Shown here piece after piece: positions 32,687-46,603 of a DNA stretch of 64,000 nt. Below the pieces are notes generated by a model. The model was not told the DNA's origin, did no database searches, and saw only the letters and a list, made by a program, of their open reading frames with translations. Position 1 is the stretch's first letter. Each line of letters opens with the position of its first letter. The DNA is taken from the NCBI RefSeq assembly GCF_029227915.1, contig NC_079875.1, positions 8,489,001 to 8,553,000 of the forward strand, in the 5' to 3' direction. The DNA is from Hydractinia symbiolongicarpus. Lineage: Eukaryota; Cnidaria; Hydrozoa; Anthoathecata; Hydractiniidae. Both the position numbers and the translations under genes were made by a program.

Positions 32687-35564
32687 TTAATGGTCCATTA
32701 ACCTCATGTGTCGGGTTTTGTCTGCTTCTGAAAAAAAAGCGTATCTGCAGCCATGATTGCAGACATCATATTTTGTTGTAAGGCAGGGCATGATGCGCGA
32801 TGCACTAGAAATATTTCGGCATAGTTGTGACTGTACCATCTCGATGAGCGTTTTATAGTGACCTGCAAAAAAATCACTATGTTGTGGTGTTGGACACGTG
32901 CCTCCAAATTCTCTTATCACGTCTAAAAATTGGTTCTTCCGAAGTGGCAAGGATGAGCAATGGTCACAATCTGTGCTAGTACAACGTACAAACTCAATTT
33001 GATACGCTTTCCTCGTACAATGCTTCACGAAAAAGCGGTATTTCTGTTGTAGCTCTGTAAATTCAACAGATGATTTTATCGATTTTCTGGATGCAACACA
33101 AAATCTTTTGATAGTATCGTGCGCGCACTTGATATCCTTCAGCAACGGATTTGTAGATAGGAAGGTTTCTACTTTTATTGGAAAACCATCATATATTTTA
33201 TTGTTCCAAAACTTTGAGCAAACCGTTGCAGCATTGTCGAGGACGTTTAACCATTTTTCAGAATCATTTGGATTAGGTGTTTTTCCATCAACCTCAACGG
33301 GAAGCGTTACTCCTACCAGCTGCTGGGTGAGGAAAGACCAACATCTTTCTATAGGATTAAAACGGGAGTGCCCCGGAGCGTAACATTGAACGATCAAACA
33401 ATCTAAACGTAAATTCAACCACAAATAACCCAACGACATCAGGTTAACTACTGCTTTTGTTGACCAGTCGGGGCCTCCATCTGCAATTGCAACGACGTTA
33501 TAAACATTTTTAATTTTTTTTTCTTGTTGCAAAAGATGAAGAAGATAGTTTACATGCATGACGTTGGTGGCTTCTACTAAACGTGAAGGATATAAATGTA
33601 TGAAAAGCGGACCTTTACGGGACCATTTGATTTTGCTTCTACCAACTTTGTCCTTGGTTCTTTCTGATTTTAGGACCAGAAAACTGCTTCCTTCAGACAA
33701 AGACCTTTTTCTATTTATTTTTAAAGGCTGGCGGGTTGGAGATAATGAGCGTGATCTTGTTATTCTCACCTTTAATTGTTGATAACCTGCTGGGGTTAAT
33801 TTACTATTCGGATAGGGGAAGTCGTGGTCATTGTAAATGGGAGCCTCATTTTCGATGTGATAACGTCGGATTTGCGCACGTCTACTCGTGGCGGGAATAC
33901 CAACATCCACCTTGTTTTTGTTGTCAACTGACAAGGAGATTGTGTTTTCATTGCATAACTGCGCTAACTCATTAACCAAGTTAACTTGGGAGCAAGAAAA
34001 ATGAAAATCTTCATGGATCTTTTTTTCTCCCGTGTTGCGCTTGGGCGGAACACGTGCATCAACCAACGATTTGTGACGCTTGCTCGAAGTGGTTTTTTTT
34101 CTCCTCGGTCTCATGAGGTAATGCACTGCGCTCTTACTCACATTTAACCCGAGCGTACTTTTTATGTGAGAGACAATATCTTTTAAGCTTACACCATTTG
34201 TGTACATAATACTGTCTCTGCGCCTCAAATGGGCCTCGGCCGAGTTCTGACTTATGTAGGATGCGATACATGGAACCAAGCCCGGATGTTGCTCGTGTAG
34301 CGCTGGTCTGCCTCGTTTTTTTGAAGCTAAAATAAGAAAAAGACTATTCTATAAATGCAAATAATGACGCGAGTGATTACTAAACAAGTTTATTAATGTT
34401 TATTTAGTAAAATCTGACTTGAGGCTGGCTATTCTTACTTTTGAGACTTTCAGTCTGTTTTATTCTTATTTTGTTCTTAATAGTAAGAACACGACTTCAG
34501 AATTTAGCCTCTATTTGTTCTTATTGATATATTTTTCCCAAAGTTTCTGAAATTTATGTATTTATATACATGAGATAATATGTTTAAGTCCAGCACAAAA
34601 TATAAAAAATTCAAGCAAACAAAAAAAGATTACTGGAATACATTATTTTGTTCTTATAATCTGTGAAGGAATTCAGGTTGAGTACGTTTTTAATATGTTC
34701 TTAATTATTGGCAAAATCTCAGCCTCAACGCTCTTAAAAACGCAGTTTTTATAAAACAAATCGCGTATTGAATTGACAAAATTGAAGGCTAAAGGAAAAA
34801 AGTTTATCCATTTGATTTTTTTTTGTGATAGTTTACAAAAAATGATTCAAATCTTAATCCATGGGCACTAGGCTGCTCAACTGAGTGTCTAAACAAGCGG
34901 CTATCTAATTTGTCTGAAATCATTTTACGTAATGCAACCGCACGTCACACAGTTTTTTTGCGGAACATTATTTGCTTCTGACAAGCCGTTTCTGTCACAT
35001 AAAATTGTTAATAATTTTTTTTTTGCAATGTGCAGCCCACCATGATCAATTGTATAAGTATAATTATACATTAAGTTAATATAACAGTGCAAGTTGACAA
35101 AAATAATAAAGCAAAAATAGTTTTTTTTCGTAATTTTCAGAAGCAATATCGCAACAAACTTCAATTGCTATTATTTACTTCTTATGCTCACACCGGCATG
35201 TGCGAAGAGAAAAGTTAAAATAGTGAGGTTTTTCGAATATTTGTGTGTTGTTGGTAAAAAAACAACAAATCTTTTAAAGATTTTGCATCATCGAGCTTTA
35301 AATTTACGAATAAAGAAAATATATAGTTTTATAATTATAGTAGTTTTTTTCTCATGACTACGGAAAAATCACAAGATAAATTGGGCAATTATATATTTTT
35401 TTGTTTTCAAGACCGTTGCTGAAAATTTTACGACGAGATAAAAATAAATATTTACCGCATTGTAAAATTTCGTTGATGTAATCTTCATTTTCATCATCGG
35501 ACAAAGAATCGTCCGTAAACAACCAATCTAGGTCGCTGTCGCTATCTGAAATATCTGAATACAT
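32687..35564 (-). CDS. Zator-like DDE transposase, two exons
   Basis: Exon 1 35564-35456 encodes an acidic start (MYSDISDSDSDLDWLF); its donor TGCG|GTAAAT is phase 1. The acceptor TTTTAG at 34327 restores the frame into exon 2 (34326-32687): 582 residues. Order: acidic tail, AT-hook-like KKRGRP, helix-turn-helix around GVSLKDIVSHIKSTLGL, and DDE core with SLSVDNKNKVDVG (D about 171), AIADGGPDWSTKA (D about 319) and YAPGHSRFNPIERCW (E about 363). The C-terminus is VCNHGCRYAFFSEADKTRH, a C2H2-like finger. VDNKNK, ADGG and PGHSRFNPIE parallel the ISAzo13/Zator pattern. The frame is intact, so it could be functional. Confidence 0.82.
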
Positions 35565-35623
35565 TAAAACCACTTTAAAAAACACTAGCTTTTTAAATAA
35601 ATTTTCGTGTTTAAGAAACCCTG

Positions 35624-35900
35624 TCGTCTTAGTTCGTCTCAATTCGTCTCCGTGATTTTACCGCAGCGTCTTAATTCGTCTCAATTCGTCTCCGTGATTT
35701 TACCGCAGCGTCTTAATTCGTCTCAATTCGTCTCCGTGATTTTACCGCAGCGTCTCAATTCGTCTCAATTCGTCTTAAAATATTTTGTTCCACTTTTTTT
35801 ATTCTGAGACGAATTGACAAAATATCGTCTCCTGATATTTATGAGACGATTTTTAAATCGTCTCAATTTCAATTAAGAACAAAACGAGACGAATTTTTTT
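35624..35900. repeat. Right subterminal CGTCTC array with 42-bp tandem
   Basis: At 35624-35765 a 42-bp unit (CGTCTTAATTCGTCTC + AATTCGTCTCCGTGATTTTA + CCGCAG) is repeated about three times, followed by dispersed CGTCTC and GAGACG in both orientations to about 35940. It mirrors the left array. Confidence 0.85.
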
Positions 35901-35958
35901 TAACTTTTTCGTCTTATAGCGTCTCGTTAATGGGACGAAATTTGTGGACGATCCCTTA

Positions 35959-38505
35959 ATGGTGAATGACCAAAATGGAATACTTGGCGGGGATTTAATT
36001 TTGCGAATGATAAATTTTATAAAATTTGGCGAGGATTTAATTTGGCGAATACAAAAAAATGTTTATTTTAACGGAATTTATTTTGGCGAATGACACAAAG
36101 AAATGAATTTTTATGTCTTGGAATGTTTTAAAAAAAATAAGAATAAACGTATATATATATAAACACAAGTTCGTTATTTATAGGGAAAAAACATTTTTCT
36201 TTTCTTAATTAAAAAAAACGGTATTCCAATTCCAGCTCCTTTTAGATCGTTTATTCCTTAAATATATAAATTAGTGGAAATAGTTTTTCTTATGTGGTCC
36301 TTCTTTTATTGGCTGTAAGAATGCGCGTACATATACAGAACTTTGTAAACATTCGCTCATCTATACACAGAACTCTAGCTAGCTACGGTTTAACGCATCT
36401 ATTTTGCCTAAAAACCCTAAATTTTTCCTTGTTACTTGTGGATGAATGAAAACTTGCGAAAAAATTAATACATGAGAAAATTTAGTCAGAATAAAGCATA
36501 GCTAGCTATAGCTATACAATGGGACAACACATCCACAAAATATTTAGCTAGCTAGCTAGCTTTAAAGACAAGTTTTAATTTTTTTTATATGGATGGGTTT
36601 CTTGTATATATTGTGAAAAATTGAGAAGTCGGCTATATGAGACCTAAAATATACTTATACTCATAGGACATAGCCAGATAGACCATTAACACACCTTAGT
36701 TTACAGAATATAATAAAAAAGAAACAATTTAAAAATGGCCGCCATTTCTTAATTCCTGAGACTGCCATACGTAGCTTACTACAATTTTCCCATACTTCCG
36801 TTGCTTTTATTTACCAAAAAAACTTCAAAATTAAAAAATGTAAAACAACAGAATTGAAGATTCGTCTTACAACTTGCGTTTTAATGCCTTCAAATAGAAA
36901 AATAATACCATTTAATACTATTCTATACCCAACAAAGTTTGTTACTGGAAGGGTAAAATTGAAAGAGGCACTATTTCAAGACAGCTAAAAAGACATTCCA
37001 CGATGTTCAACATAAGCATGTTTATATTCGATCGAAAGAAAATTTATTCGACTTTCAAATTCTAGCGCTCGTAAAACCATCAGACACGTTTAAAACACAT
37101 ACCAGATAAAAGTATGGTACCATGTACCAAAGATATAATACTTACGGTCCTCGACCGTTTTTAAAAACCTACGGGCCGAAAAACGCGGACGCTTTTGATA
37201 AGCATTTCTTGGACCGTTTTTACCCGCCGTGAAAAAATTGCTTAGAGTAAGAGTAGTTGTAACAGTTCGGAAAATCCTACGAAAAATTATAGCCTTTTTT
37301 GCACCGATATTTTGTACAGCCTTAACATCCCTTATAAACAAAATGTGGAGTTGCCGTATGACAAAGGTATACATCACCTTGATAAGATACCTTTAATTTA
37401 GGGATTTAATTTGACAGTGATGCCATACTGGTATATGATAGATATGTATTATTCAGATATATTTTTGAATAAACTTTTTGTAAAACTCTTTCCAGAATTC
37501 ATAAGATACTTCTCTGAAAGTATGATAAACTGAAGAAAAATGCACTGTAATTTAAAACAAATGCTATTTCGTCACATAACCTTATGCCCATTATTTATAA
37601 TTAATTATATTATATGTTTTTATAATCATTAGTTTATCATAAAATGAAGGAGAGCGTGGGCAGGTATACAAGGTTTAGAAATTGTTTCTTAAATTGGCAC
37701 TATCAAATATAAAAAATAAAAACTTTAAAGACAGATCTTTCATTAAGGAAGCAATGGTAGCCTATTGATGATTTGATGATAACCAAAATAATTTTTAAAA
37801 CATGGTTAGTTTGATGTTTCATTTTCTTAGTTTTTTTTATCATCTTTATTATTGTCAAAAATACCATGCCCATTATTTCAAAAGGCGCACAAATTATAAA
37901 TTAAAGGTGGTCCTTGTAAAAGCGTACATGAACGCAGCTCCACCTAATATGCTCAGTTTCCAAAATACCCAACGACAACCGCTTAAGCATTTTGAGTTGT
38001 GAGTGAAAAATATGCTTGCCACAAAGATTTTGAAATTTAAGTCGTCCCACTCCCAATGCTGCCAAAGTGCCGCAGCCAGAAATTTTTAATGTAAACTAGC
38101 TTTTATAGACGAGTATGTGCAAAAGGTAATAAACAAAAGTACTATCACATCTTTCCTATAATAATAGCTGTTGTCTGTTTGTTTATCTGTCTCTTTCGAA
38201 AACACAAAATGGGATATATAAAGGACGGGCAACACCGTGGATTTTTTCACCTGTTAACTACTAGTTTTTAAGTACTATTCTGAAAATGCACTTTTATTGC
38301 AGAAATAAAATTTTTTAGTTACATTATCGCTTTTTCCAAATTTTTTAGAAATGAAAAACGACGACATTTGCAGAAAACAATTTGGTTCATTTTAATCCAT
38401 AACAAATACTAAAAAGTGTGGTTAGCATTGTATTTTGAGAAAAAAAATTATACAACATTTTCTGTTGAAAAAACACGCTGATAGCGAACAATTTTCTTTA
38501 TTTAA
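35959..38505. other. Non-coding DNA before copy 5
   Basis: No gene. It holds repeated GGCGA(A/G) + GATTTAATTT motifs at about 35984-36090, AT dinucleotides near 36150, and AGCT repeats at about 36378-36560. The left side (29665-29736) and 35959 onward were joined before the Zator insertion. Confidence 0.5.
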
Positions 38506-39177
38506 TTAATATTTTTGTAAACGTCCTTTAATGTCGGTAAGTCGCATTTTTACACCGTATAATACTCTTTTTGATACTTGGTCATTATGCAACATTTTTT
38601 TCAAACTTCTAGCTTCTTCTACACTTATCACAAGTCCACAGTCAAGTCTTCTGTTGATGATTTCTATTCTCATTTGTAAGTATTTCATCAAATCCATTAC
38701 TTGATCGATTTGTTGGTACACACCAGTTAACTTTAGATTTGCATTAAAACGGTTCAGAACTAAAATAAAAATTAAACTTACGTTCTAAAGACATGTTCTT
38801 TTATAACACTACATAACCTTTATAATGCAGATTAGTTACGTATAGTGTACGCAGGAAATCCTTCTTTACTTACATGGAATAATGGTATTGCAAACAATGA
38901 TGTTATCATTTGCAAGTGCCAACACAACAGTAATGTTCCCATCAGACGGCTTTATTGGAACTTCAGGAATGTTGGTGCAGTTAAGAGGTTGCATTGGAGT
39001 CATTGTGGTTGTCATATGGTGCGACATGCCTGTAACTAATAATTAAAAGAAGCAAAAGATGAGTGAATTCAGTATAAATTAATATAATCAACAGAAAATA
39101 ATAAAATATTATATAAATCATTTACCTGAAACTGCTGCAAACAAGGCAATGAATATACAGTTCCAAATTTTGTCCAT
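38506..39177 (-). CDS. Small secreted protein, cluster copy 5
   Basis: Exons 39177-39126, 39035-38874 and 38759-38506, introns 90 and 114 nt; 155 residues, the shortest copy because it ends LQKY instead of LQNIY. Signal peptide MDKIWNCIFIALFAAVS, with Asp at position 2. Linker GMSHHMTTTMTP, then PIKPSDGNIT, which keeps the sequon lost in copies 2 and 4. Exon 3 has VISVEEARSLKKMLHND and IKGRL. Same promoter layout as copies 2 and 4. It is the only gene of the third copy of this block; no partner of the copy 1/3 type precedes it. Confidence 0.85.
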
Positions 39178-39361
39178 ATTTGCATTAAAATGTTCTGTGA
39201 GGGTTGCCAACAAGGAGCAGTACTGTTAAGCTAAAAGAAGGCAGTAATGTTAATTGCCTTTATTAAGCTATTTAATAACGATATAGTTCGTTTGAAACCG
39301 TTGTATTACCTTTCTGATTTGTTCTGAGTGATTTATGGCTGAACCATTGGTTGGTGAACCA

Positions 39362-39392
39362 CTTTTATAGCAAAAAACTAGTGAATGAGTCA
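39362..39392 (-). promoter_or_regulatory. TATA box and AP-1-like site of copy 5
   Basis: TATAAAAG (39369-39362) and TGAGTCA on the plus strand at 39386-39392, 16 bp upstream. Confidence 0.65.
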
Positions 39393-42300
39393 AAACTTAT
39401 TGACGTAGAAAGTTAGCTGGGAATTTTATTTTAATTGGTCATTATTCCAATAATCTCTTATCTCAAGAACAGAAATACTTAGTTTTGTTTTCACGTACTG
39501 TTCCTTAGCCACGGAAGAATGATAAAGCATTATTTGTTGAAACTCCAGTGAATTTTTAAAATTAGAGGATGAAATTTTTAAGATGACTGCGCGTTTTAAG
39601 CTAAAACCACAAAAATTATACATTTGCTAAGATCCCTTTGTCCTTATAATTTTCTTTCAATTACAGAAAAGAAAGACCATTATTATAAAAAAAGGAAAAC
39701 ATACAAACAAAAAACATATGCAGCTGATGAAATAATTTGTACCCTTTTTACCAATAAGGGATCAGGCGTACATGCTTTGCTGCATTCCAGTTAGAAGCTT
39801 AAATTAGTGGAATATTTTGTATTTTAGTAAAATATTTGGCAAAAAATCTTGACCTCGTCACTTTTTTTGAAGCAGTACAGGCTTACACTTTAAACAGGTG
39901 GATACTTCAAGGAAGCTCAAGTACGCCTATTGACAACCTTAAGTAGCGAAAGGAATACAGAAACATTTTTAGTAATTTTGTGTACCCTGGAGTTAGCAGT
40001 ATGTTAATTTTAACTCGGTGAATTAAATGTAAAAGCAATAAGTAACAGACATTATTACACAGTATCACGTTTTTTAGACGAAAACATAATCTAGAATGTC
40101 AAAACTTTTAACTAACTTTATAACTTTTATACACAATTTTGTTGACCCGTTCAGTACTGAACCTTTGATAGGAATAAGTTTTGCTTGAATCAACATTTAA
40201 ATCTCAATGTAGACCTTTCTAATTAATAAGTTAATGTGTACGGTCTGGATAAAAAACTGTAAATGGATATTAATTTGTACATTCACGTCTGAACGTCCAA
40301 CGTGCTTAATATTAAATTTTGCTGAAAATAATCTAGTTAGCATTATTATTTTTCAGTATTTACTCTTTGTTTTCTTATTTTTAGTAGCCATAGTTTATAA
40401 GGCAGATGTACGACATTTTAAAAACATCAATCCATGTTAATCTGAATTCTTAACTTTTAAACTTCCTCTTCTTGTTAATTTCTTTCAGTTTTCTAACAAA
40501 ATAAACTCTTTCGTGGAATCATTTTTTATTTATTATGTTATGATGTTTACACAGTGATAGGAAATAACTTGTTTGCTAGGAAATTTGTCTGGCGTTGCCA
40601 CTGTGACATGACAATGCACATTACATAACGATGCGACGAATTGCTATTATAGAAATAAACCGGCTCAGTTATATTTCCTATGATATGAAAGTTAAAATTA
40701 AAACAAGCGGAGTAGAAACCGAGTGACACAACTTCAGTTACGACAAGAATATAAGGACTTTAAGGAGATCTATACAAACCCTATGTGCGCAAGCATGTAA
40801 CCTCTATATTTATACGTTGCTAAAAAGTGATATGAGGAGTGTATCTTACTAAGCTTATGTGAATTACCCTGCGCTTTATTTTCTTTATATTTATGATGAA
40901 ATAATTTTTAACCCAGATTGGTATCTTATAGTTGCAAGAGGACAAGTCTCCAAAAATGCCTTGTTAAGTAAAAGTTGCAAAAACATTTGCAATAAATACT
41001 ACTGGTGGCTGTTTCTTGAATCAAAACTTGCCTTAATTAGGCAAAATAATTACCGTTGCCTAACGTAGATGTATTGTCAACCATAACATTCCTACATTCC
41101 GTTACAGTTGAGAATGGGGTGTAATGTTGTCAGAGAAACACCATTGTAAATTAAAAACAAATACTTTAAAGATTGTAAAATGCTTGTCAATTTTGAGCAA
41201 CAGCAGGTTTCGTAATAAGTACTGAGTTTAGCCTTGTAGCGGCCTTGTAGTATAATTCTAATTTACATTAATTAAATGTTGGCATTTTCTTGCAAACATT
41301 TTAGCAGTGAAAATAACTTTTTTATAACACATCCCAGTAGAATATGTTAAAGTCGTCGCTTACATTTACCACAATTCAAGCTACTAGTTTTTGGTTTCTT
41401 GACAACGGATGCATATAAGTAATGAAGACCCATTTACCAGGGAAAGGCTTATCTACTAAGGAATGTAAACAAAAATCCCACTGTACACGTCTTTGTTTGT
41501 AATTATAACTTTAATATCACGTCTTGCAATAATAAAAAAAAGTGTTTGCTCATCGTTTTTAGTTAATTAAGATTGTTACGAGGTGCTGGATGTAACAGAA
41601 ATAATTGAGAAGGTTGAATTATTTTTCCATGCCAGCCCTGGGTATCCTTAGCAATTGAAAAGGAAAATATGCAATGTTTTACAGTACTATTAAAACTGTG
41701 GAAGTAAATTAAGGAAATGTGTGCGCATATCACAAGAACAATTGTGTTTTATTGAAAAAAATAGCGTCCATGAAAAATTCCTGTTTAAGTAACTAAGTAA
41801 GTTCATTCCGATGCTATGCTAAAATGTGGAGGACTATGAAAAAACGTGGATAGTTACGTACCCACAAGGAATTTATATGGTGCAGCAACAATTCCAGGCT
41901 ATTAATAATTATCCCTAATTATTCCAAAATTTTTGCACACAGGAATAAAACTTTGGACTATATCCTTAAGAGCTTGTTAACAATTTGCAATACCCTTGCA
42001 AGTCTGAAAATATAATAATAAACTTCTTTTGACATGGCGCTAGCCCAAATCTCGTTCCAAAAATCACGAATTTCCTTTAAAATTGAGTTTCGTGCGTTTG
42101 TACGTCTATGATCAAATCACTTATTACTTAATGCTTCATACATCAGAGAGCAGCTATTATGTATGAAGTCGTATAATTGAGTAAAATATGATTTTGGTCA
42201 AAGACGCTGCATACCATGTTACTAATAATGCAATGTTGGTGACTAAAGACAACATCAATAAATTTTCTATTTCGCAGCAGACTTTTAATAAACAAGGCCT

Positions 42301-45300
42301 ATTTACTAAATTACGCTATGGAAATTTTTAAGTGAAAGCGTTGAATTGGAAACGTTCCCTATTTACAAAGAGATTGTGCGTGTTTCCCGCAGTCGGTACA
42401 AGAAAAGTGTACTTTTATAAATAGTAATTGAATAGTAATTCATAACACGTTTAAAATTAGTTTTTTTTACTTAGTTCTAGTTTAGATTTTCGAACAGTAT
42501 CATTATCGTTGTATTTGTTGCTTCGTGTTATGCATGGCTAATCGTGGCTGCAGATATCCAATAAATTGGAAGCCAAAAGTTTCAAATGTTGTAGATTTTA
42601 CTTCCTCGTGTTTCTAATAATATGGATTTATGAACTCACCTAGTTGTTAAGCTCATTAACTTTAAGCTCTGAAATCTTTCAGAATATTAAATATTGCCAA
42701 ATACTAAAAACTGGCCACCGTTATTTTCATCCTATTAGTCGATAAGGTCCATGCAAAAGTCCACTTACGCAGAAAAGAAAAATTGGACAGACAGAAAGTT
42801 TATGTTTTTTCATGATATTCGCAGTGCATTCATTTTTTTGTTAACCCGACGCATCTGTTGAAATTACCGGATCTATTTTCAAAGATGTATATACCTGTTG
42901 CCTTTATCGTATAGAGCTTGAAGGGCCGTGTATTTTTGACAAGCGATAACAAAGAATTTGTTGACAAAAGGTCATCAACCCGTCCATTCCGAAATAAATT
43001 CAGGGACCCAATATAGACCACCCCTTCTACGTAACAATTGAGCACACAAAATTTTTTAATGCTTAAGGCGAATAGTGACTGTGAGTATTGACTGAAAATA
43101 AAAGGTTGTTCATTTTATTTAGTTAAATTCAAAATCTAACTCTGAGGGGAGATGTTCAGGACAAAAGCCCTGGCGATGAAGGTTGTCTCCTGCGTGCTAT
43201 GGAGATAACCACTTCGGCTTCTTGTTCAAAGTTTGAATGGATTAAAAGGCAGCTTTCTGTACCAGTATTGTAATGGAAAAAGCGTGGTAAATTTTAAATT
43301 TGTACTGGCAACCCATCGCACCTTTTTAATCCTCGTGGCGATTAATATTTCTAACGTGATCTTTTTTAATTCCAGTAGGAAGAGAGCGGAGGAAAAAATT
43401 TACCATTCACTTGAGCACATATGGAAGAAAAGGAAAGATATTCTGTCATTAAAGTTATTTAAGTGAAACAAAACAAAACAAAACAAAACAGAAGAAGTTT
43501 TTACGTTTAAGCAGGATTCAATAATTTTCCAGTTTTTTATGGCATGTTATAAACAAATACTCATTCTTTCTTGATTAAATTGTTCTCCTACTTCTTGTAA
43601 TTATCATTATTTTCTACGTAGCAATGAGACGGAGATAGTCAACATATATTATTGGCTACATAGCTTTCAGGTGTTTAAGTAATTAATGCTAAACTAATAT
43701 TATAAACGTTGTGTTGTTATGTGGGAAGTGGTGACATATGCAGAATTCAATAACGTAATTAAAATGTTCAATTTTTTCTTTTTTACAGATAGGATCAGTC
43801 TAAGTGTGCAGAAGTTACGGTGACGCCGTCATACCCCACTAATTACCAACTTCCAGCGTGACTAATTTTTATCGCCGGTATAGGCCAATATTATTTTTGA
43901 GCATGTTTCATACTTGCGTAAATTTTGTTTTCAAGACTGAATAAAGGCGTAAACGATGAGGCAAAAAGTTTTCAATAAACGCATATACAGCTAAAATATT
44001 ACTTTTGAATAATTTATAACGTTATTTAAAGAATAAAACTTTTTATCTGTTCTCATTCCTGACCACCTGTTAGCCGATAAGTCAACATAGCATCAAGCGA
44101 GACGATATACCAATTTCTTTTTGAATTAGTAAGATTGGTGGTCCCTTTATTAAAATTTAACCTGAATAATATTGTTGATTAACTATTGTTTAATAATACC
44201 AATAAAAGTAATTTTTCTCCACCATATTATTAACTAGCCTTTAAAGGTCTTAAGCCTACATTGTCACGATAAAACCTTCCATGTTTTCTTGTAATAGAGA
44301 AAAATTAAAAGCGATAAAATTTCTAGTGTATAACTCATCAGAACAACAGTTATTGAAAATAAACCGATCGGGGTGGCTAAATTGCCACACGGGATAGGTG
44401 GTAATTCTACCACTCTAAAAAAGAGTTAATGTGGTATAGGAAAAAACGACCATTAGTAATTAGTACAACTTAACACGGATGACGAGTTCTGAAATATACT
44501 AGTTGATAACTAAGATAATAGCACAGATGATGAACGTAAAAAAGATCCAATTTTAATTTTTAATTATTGAAAGTATATGCTGTTTTTAAATTAATTTAAG
44601 TAATTAGTAACAACTACAACAATTTGATTTCATATTTGCGTGCATCAATTAAAGTATAGTGTGAGGTTACCAAAATTTGAGCAAGAGTTTTTTTGGTTAT
44701 GCTTAGAAGCCCACAACTGCGAACAACCAAATGCAATCGCATTTTGATTTTCTAGATATGTAACTATTTGTCAAGCTTTCCTTAAAAAACAATATAAAGA
44801 AACACTAAATCTGGTTCATATAACTCTAGAAATTTTAGAAGAAAAAGAACTAGCTAAAAACTATTGATTATGATATCGCGTGTCGAGACTTGATTCTATT
44901 AAACACAATTTAATTGATAGTACTGCGAATTGTCATTACATACGAAGATTACATATTTTTATCAGTGCATCATTCAATGGTCGTTTCGTACGTTTGTTTT
45001 TCAAATCTTTGCTTTATTTGTTGCACGTGTGTATCATTACATCACTTAATGCTAATTAGAAGGAAAGTATATCTTTTGTGATTTAACATTACAATGCAAA
45101 ATGAGAATGATGAAGAATTCTGTAAAGTCACAAATCTTATTGTTGTTGAAAACTTTTGTAAATAAAAACAAATTTACAAATTTATGAATTTAATTGTTTT
45201 AAATGTTTTCGCGTTATTGTGCGATTTTAATCAGGAATGACTTGCAAGAGGTTTATAAAAACTGATGTTTTCTTACTACATGACATTCTTTTTTCATTGA

Positions 45301-46603
45301 TGAAGATTTTGAATTATTTCTATCAACTGATATAAACACTTTTAGAATAACGAATGTCTTCTTTCAGAGATAAAATATGTAGCGTTACTTTTAACAGCTG
45401 TTTAAGCACGTAACTCCTCGAAAAGTTTATGTTATTCTTGTGGATGCTCTTGATAAAGTGCATCTTACAAACAATGCTTCTTTTAAACAAGTATCATTAT
45501 ATCTTTTTCTTTGTTGTAGAATTTAAATAAGGACGTCGCGTTACTTCATTTTTAACAAAATAACAATCGAATGTCTTAAAAATAAGAGGATGCAAAGGGT
45601 ACAGTTGTTAATTTTTTTTACATGTAGGATTGTTTATCCTCTACTGTTACTTCAAACAATGCTTGCCTTGTAAAAGTTTTTCTAAACTTGGTCAGCAAAA
45701 AGTTGTGTTATGACTTAGTCAATATGAAATGAATAAGCTTTTTGCAAGTAAGTAATACTTTAGTCAAATAAATATCAGAAGTCACACATTACCAGGACTT
45801 CTACACAGTGCAAAGTTCTACTTTTTTTTCAATTCGTGAAAGCATTTTATATATTCTTTGTTCAATTAACAATTTTTTTTAAGGCGGGAGAGAGAAATAA
45901 GTAAATGGAACAAAGCTAATGGAAATTCGCAAACTGAGTAGGCTTTAATGTCTTTTTTTGCTGTTCCAATATACTCCTGTGATTACCAGACTGGTATATT
46001 TAAATACTAACTTTCTCCCGAATTATTTGTCCTTCTACTTGTCTTAATTAGGATTATTTCCCACCCGAATTAAATTACTTACACAAGGAGTCATCTTGTC
46101 AACAACTAAGTAATTAGGAATTATTAGTCACAAGATGTTTTCCTCACGGGATTTCAATTTTTTTGGGTCAACTAAATACAGCTAATTACACATTTACTTA
46201 AAAATTAAAAATTTATATTTATACTTTTTGCTTATTTATAGACATTAGAACTGATAGACTTTTCCGCCGTTAGAATTTTGCCACTTTATAATACAGCATT
46301 GACACTGTTTATATATACCCTCATGTCAAGCATAATAAATACAGATACAAAACTACGATATTAATACCATTAATTATTTCACTTGACAGACTTTCGTTAA
46401 GAATTAAATGGCATACTCCTGGTCGTAACCCCTTCAACATTTCTTAGTTGTAAAAGATTTAGTTGGTTATTAGCCCTCTTTTTAATAACAACAGAAACTA
46501 ATTATTAAACTTGCCTCGAATTTTATTTCAGCAATAACAAATATTACAATAACTTATAGTGCTGTTAAAATATTATTCATAAGCTAAGCGAGTCAAAACA
46601 TTT
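39393..46603. other. Intergenic DNA between copies 5 and 6
   Basis: No gene. 39393-42720 is block-B DNA. From about 42720 it aligns with 50310-53789 (for example GTTAACCCGACGCATCTGTT near 42840 and 50435). An AAAAC microsatellite lies at about 43463-43490. The many small ORFs are not conserved between the two copies. Confidence 0.55.

Larger units (their letters stand above)
29740..35955 (-). mobile_element. Zator-like DNA transposon, 6.2 kb
   Basis: Perfect 22-bp terminal inverted repeats beginning GGGATCGTCCACAAATTTCG at 29740 and, inverted, ending at 35955. Flanked by TTA on both sides (29737-29739, 35956-35958), a 3-bp target duplication. Dense CGTCTC/CGTCTT arrays lie just inside both ends. 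It encodes a spliced DDE transposase and a BEN-like protein, both on the minus strand, and contains a nested 498-bp inverted-repeat element. The DDE signature and 3-bp TSD fit the Zator superfamily (related to bacterial ISAzo13); that assignment is from memory of the motif. Terminal repeat identity and an open transposase frame suggest youth. Confidence 0.88.
38490..42720. repeat. Segmental duplication, half-block 3 (copy 5)
   Basis: Collinear with the copy-2 and copy-4 halves of blocks 1 and 2, including promoter, gene and about 3 kb of upstream DNA. The copy 1/3 half is absent. Confidence 0.75.

Noticed and set aside
35607-35807. Repetitive ORF with a 14-residue period
   Set aside because: Translation of the 42-bp subterminal repeat of the Zator element, not a protein gene.
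25682-37226. CACGGCGGG near 25683 and its complement near 37220 as ends of a larger element holding the 792-residue ORF
   Set aside because: Only nine bases match, there is no target duplication and the inward sequences diverge at once.
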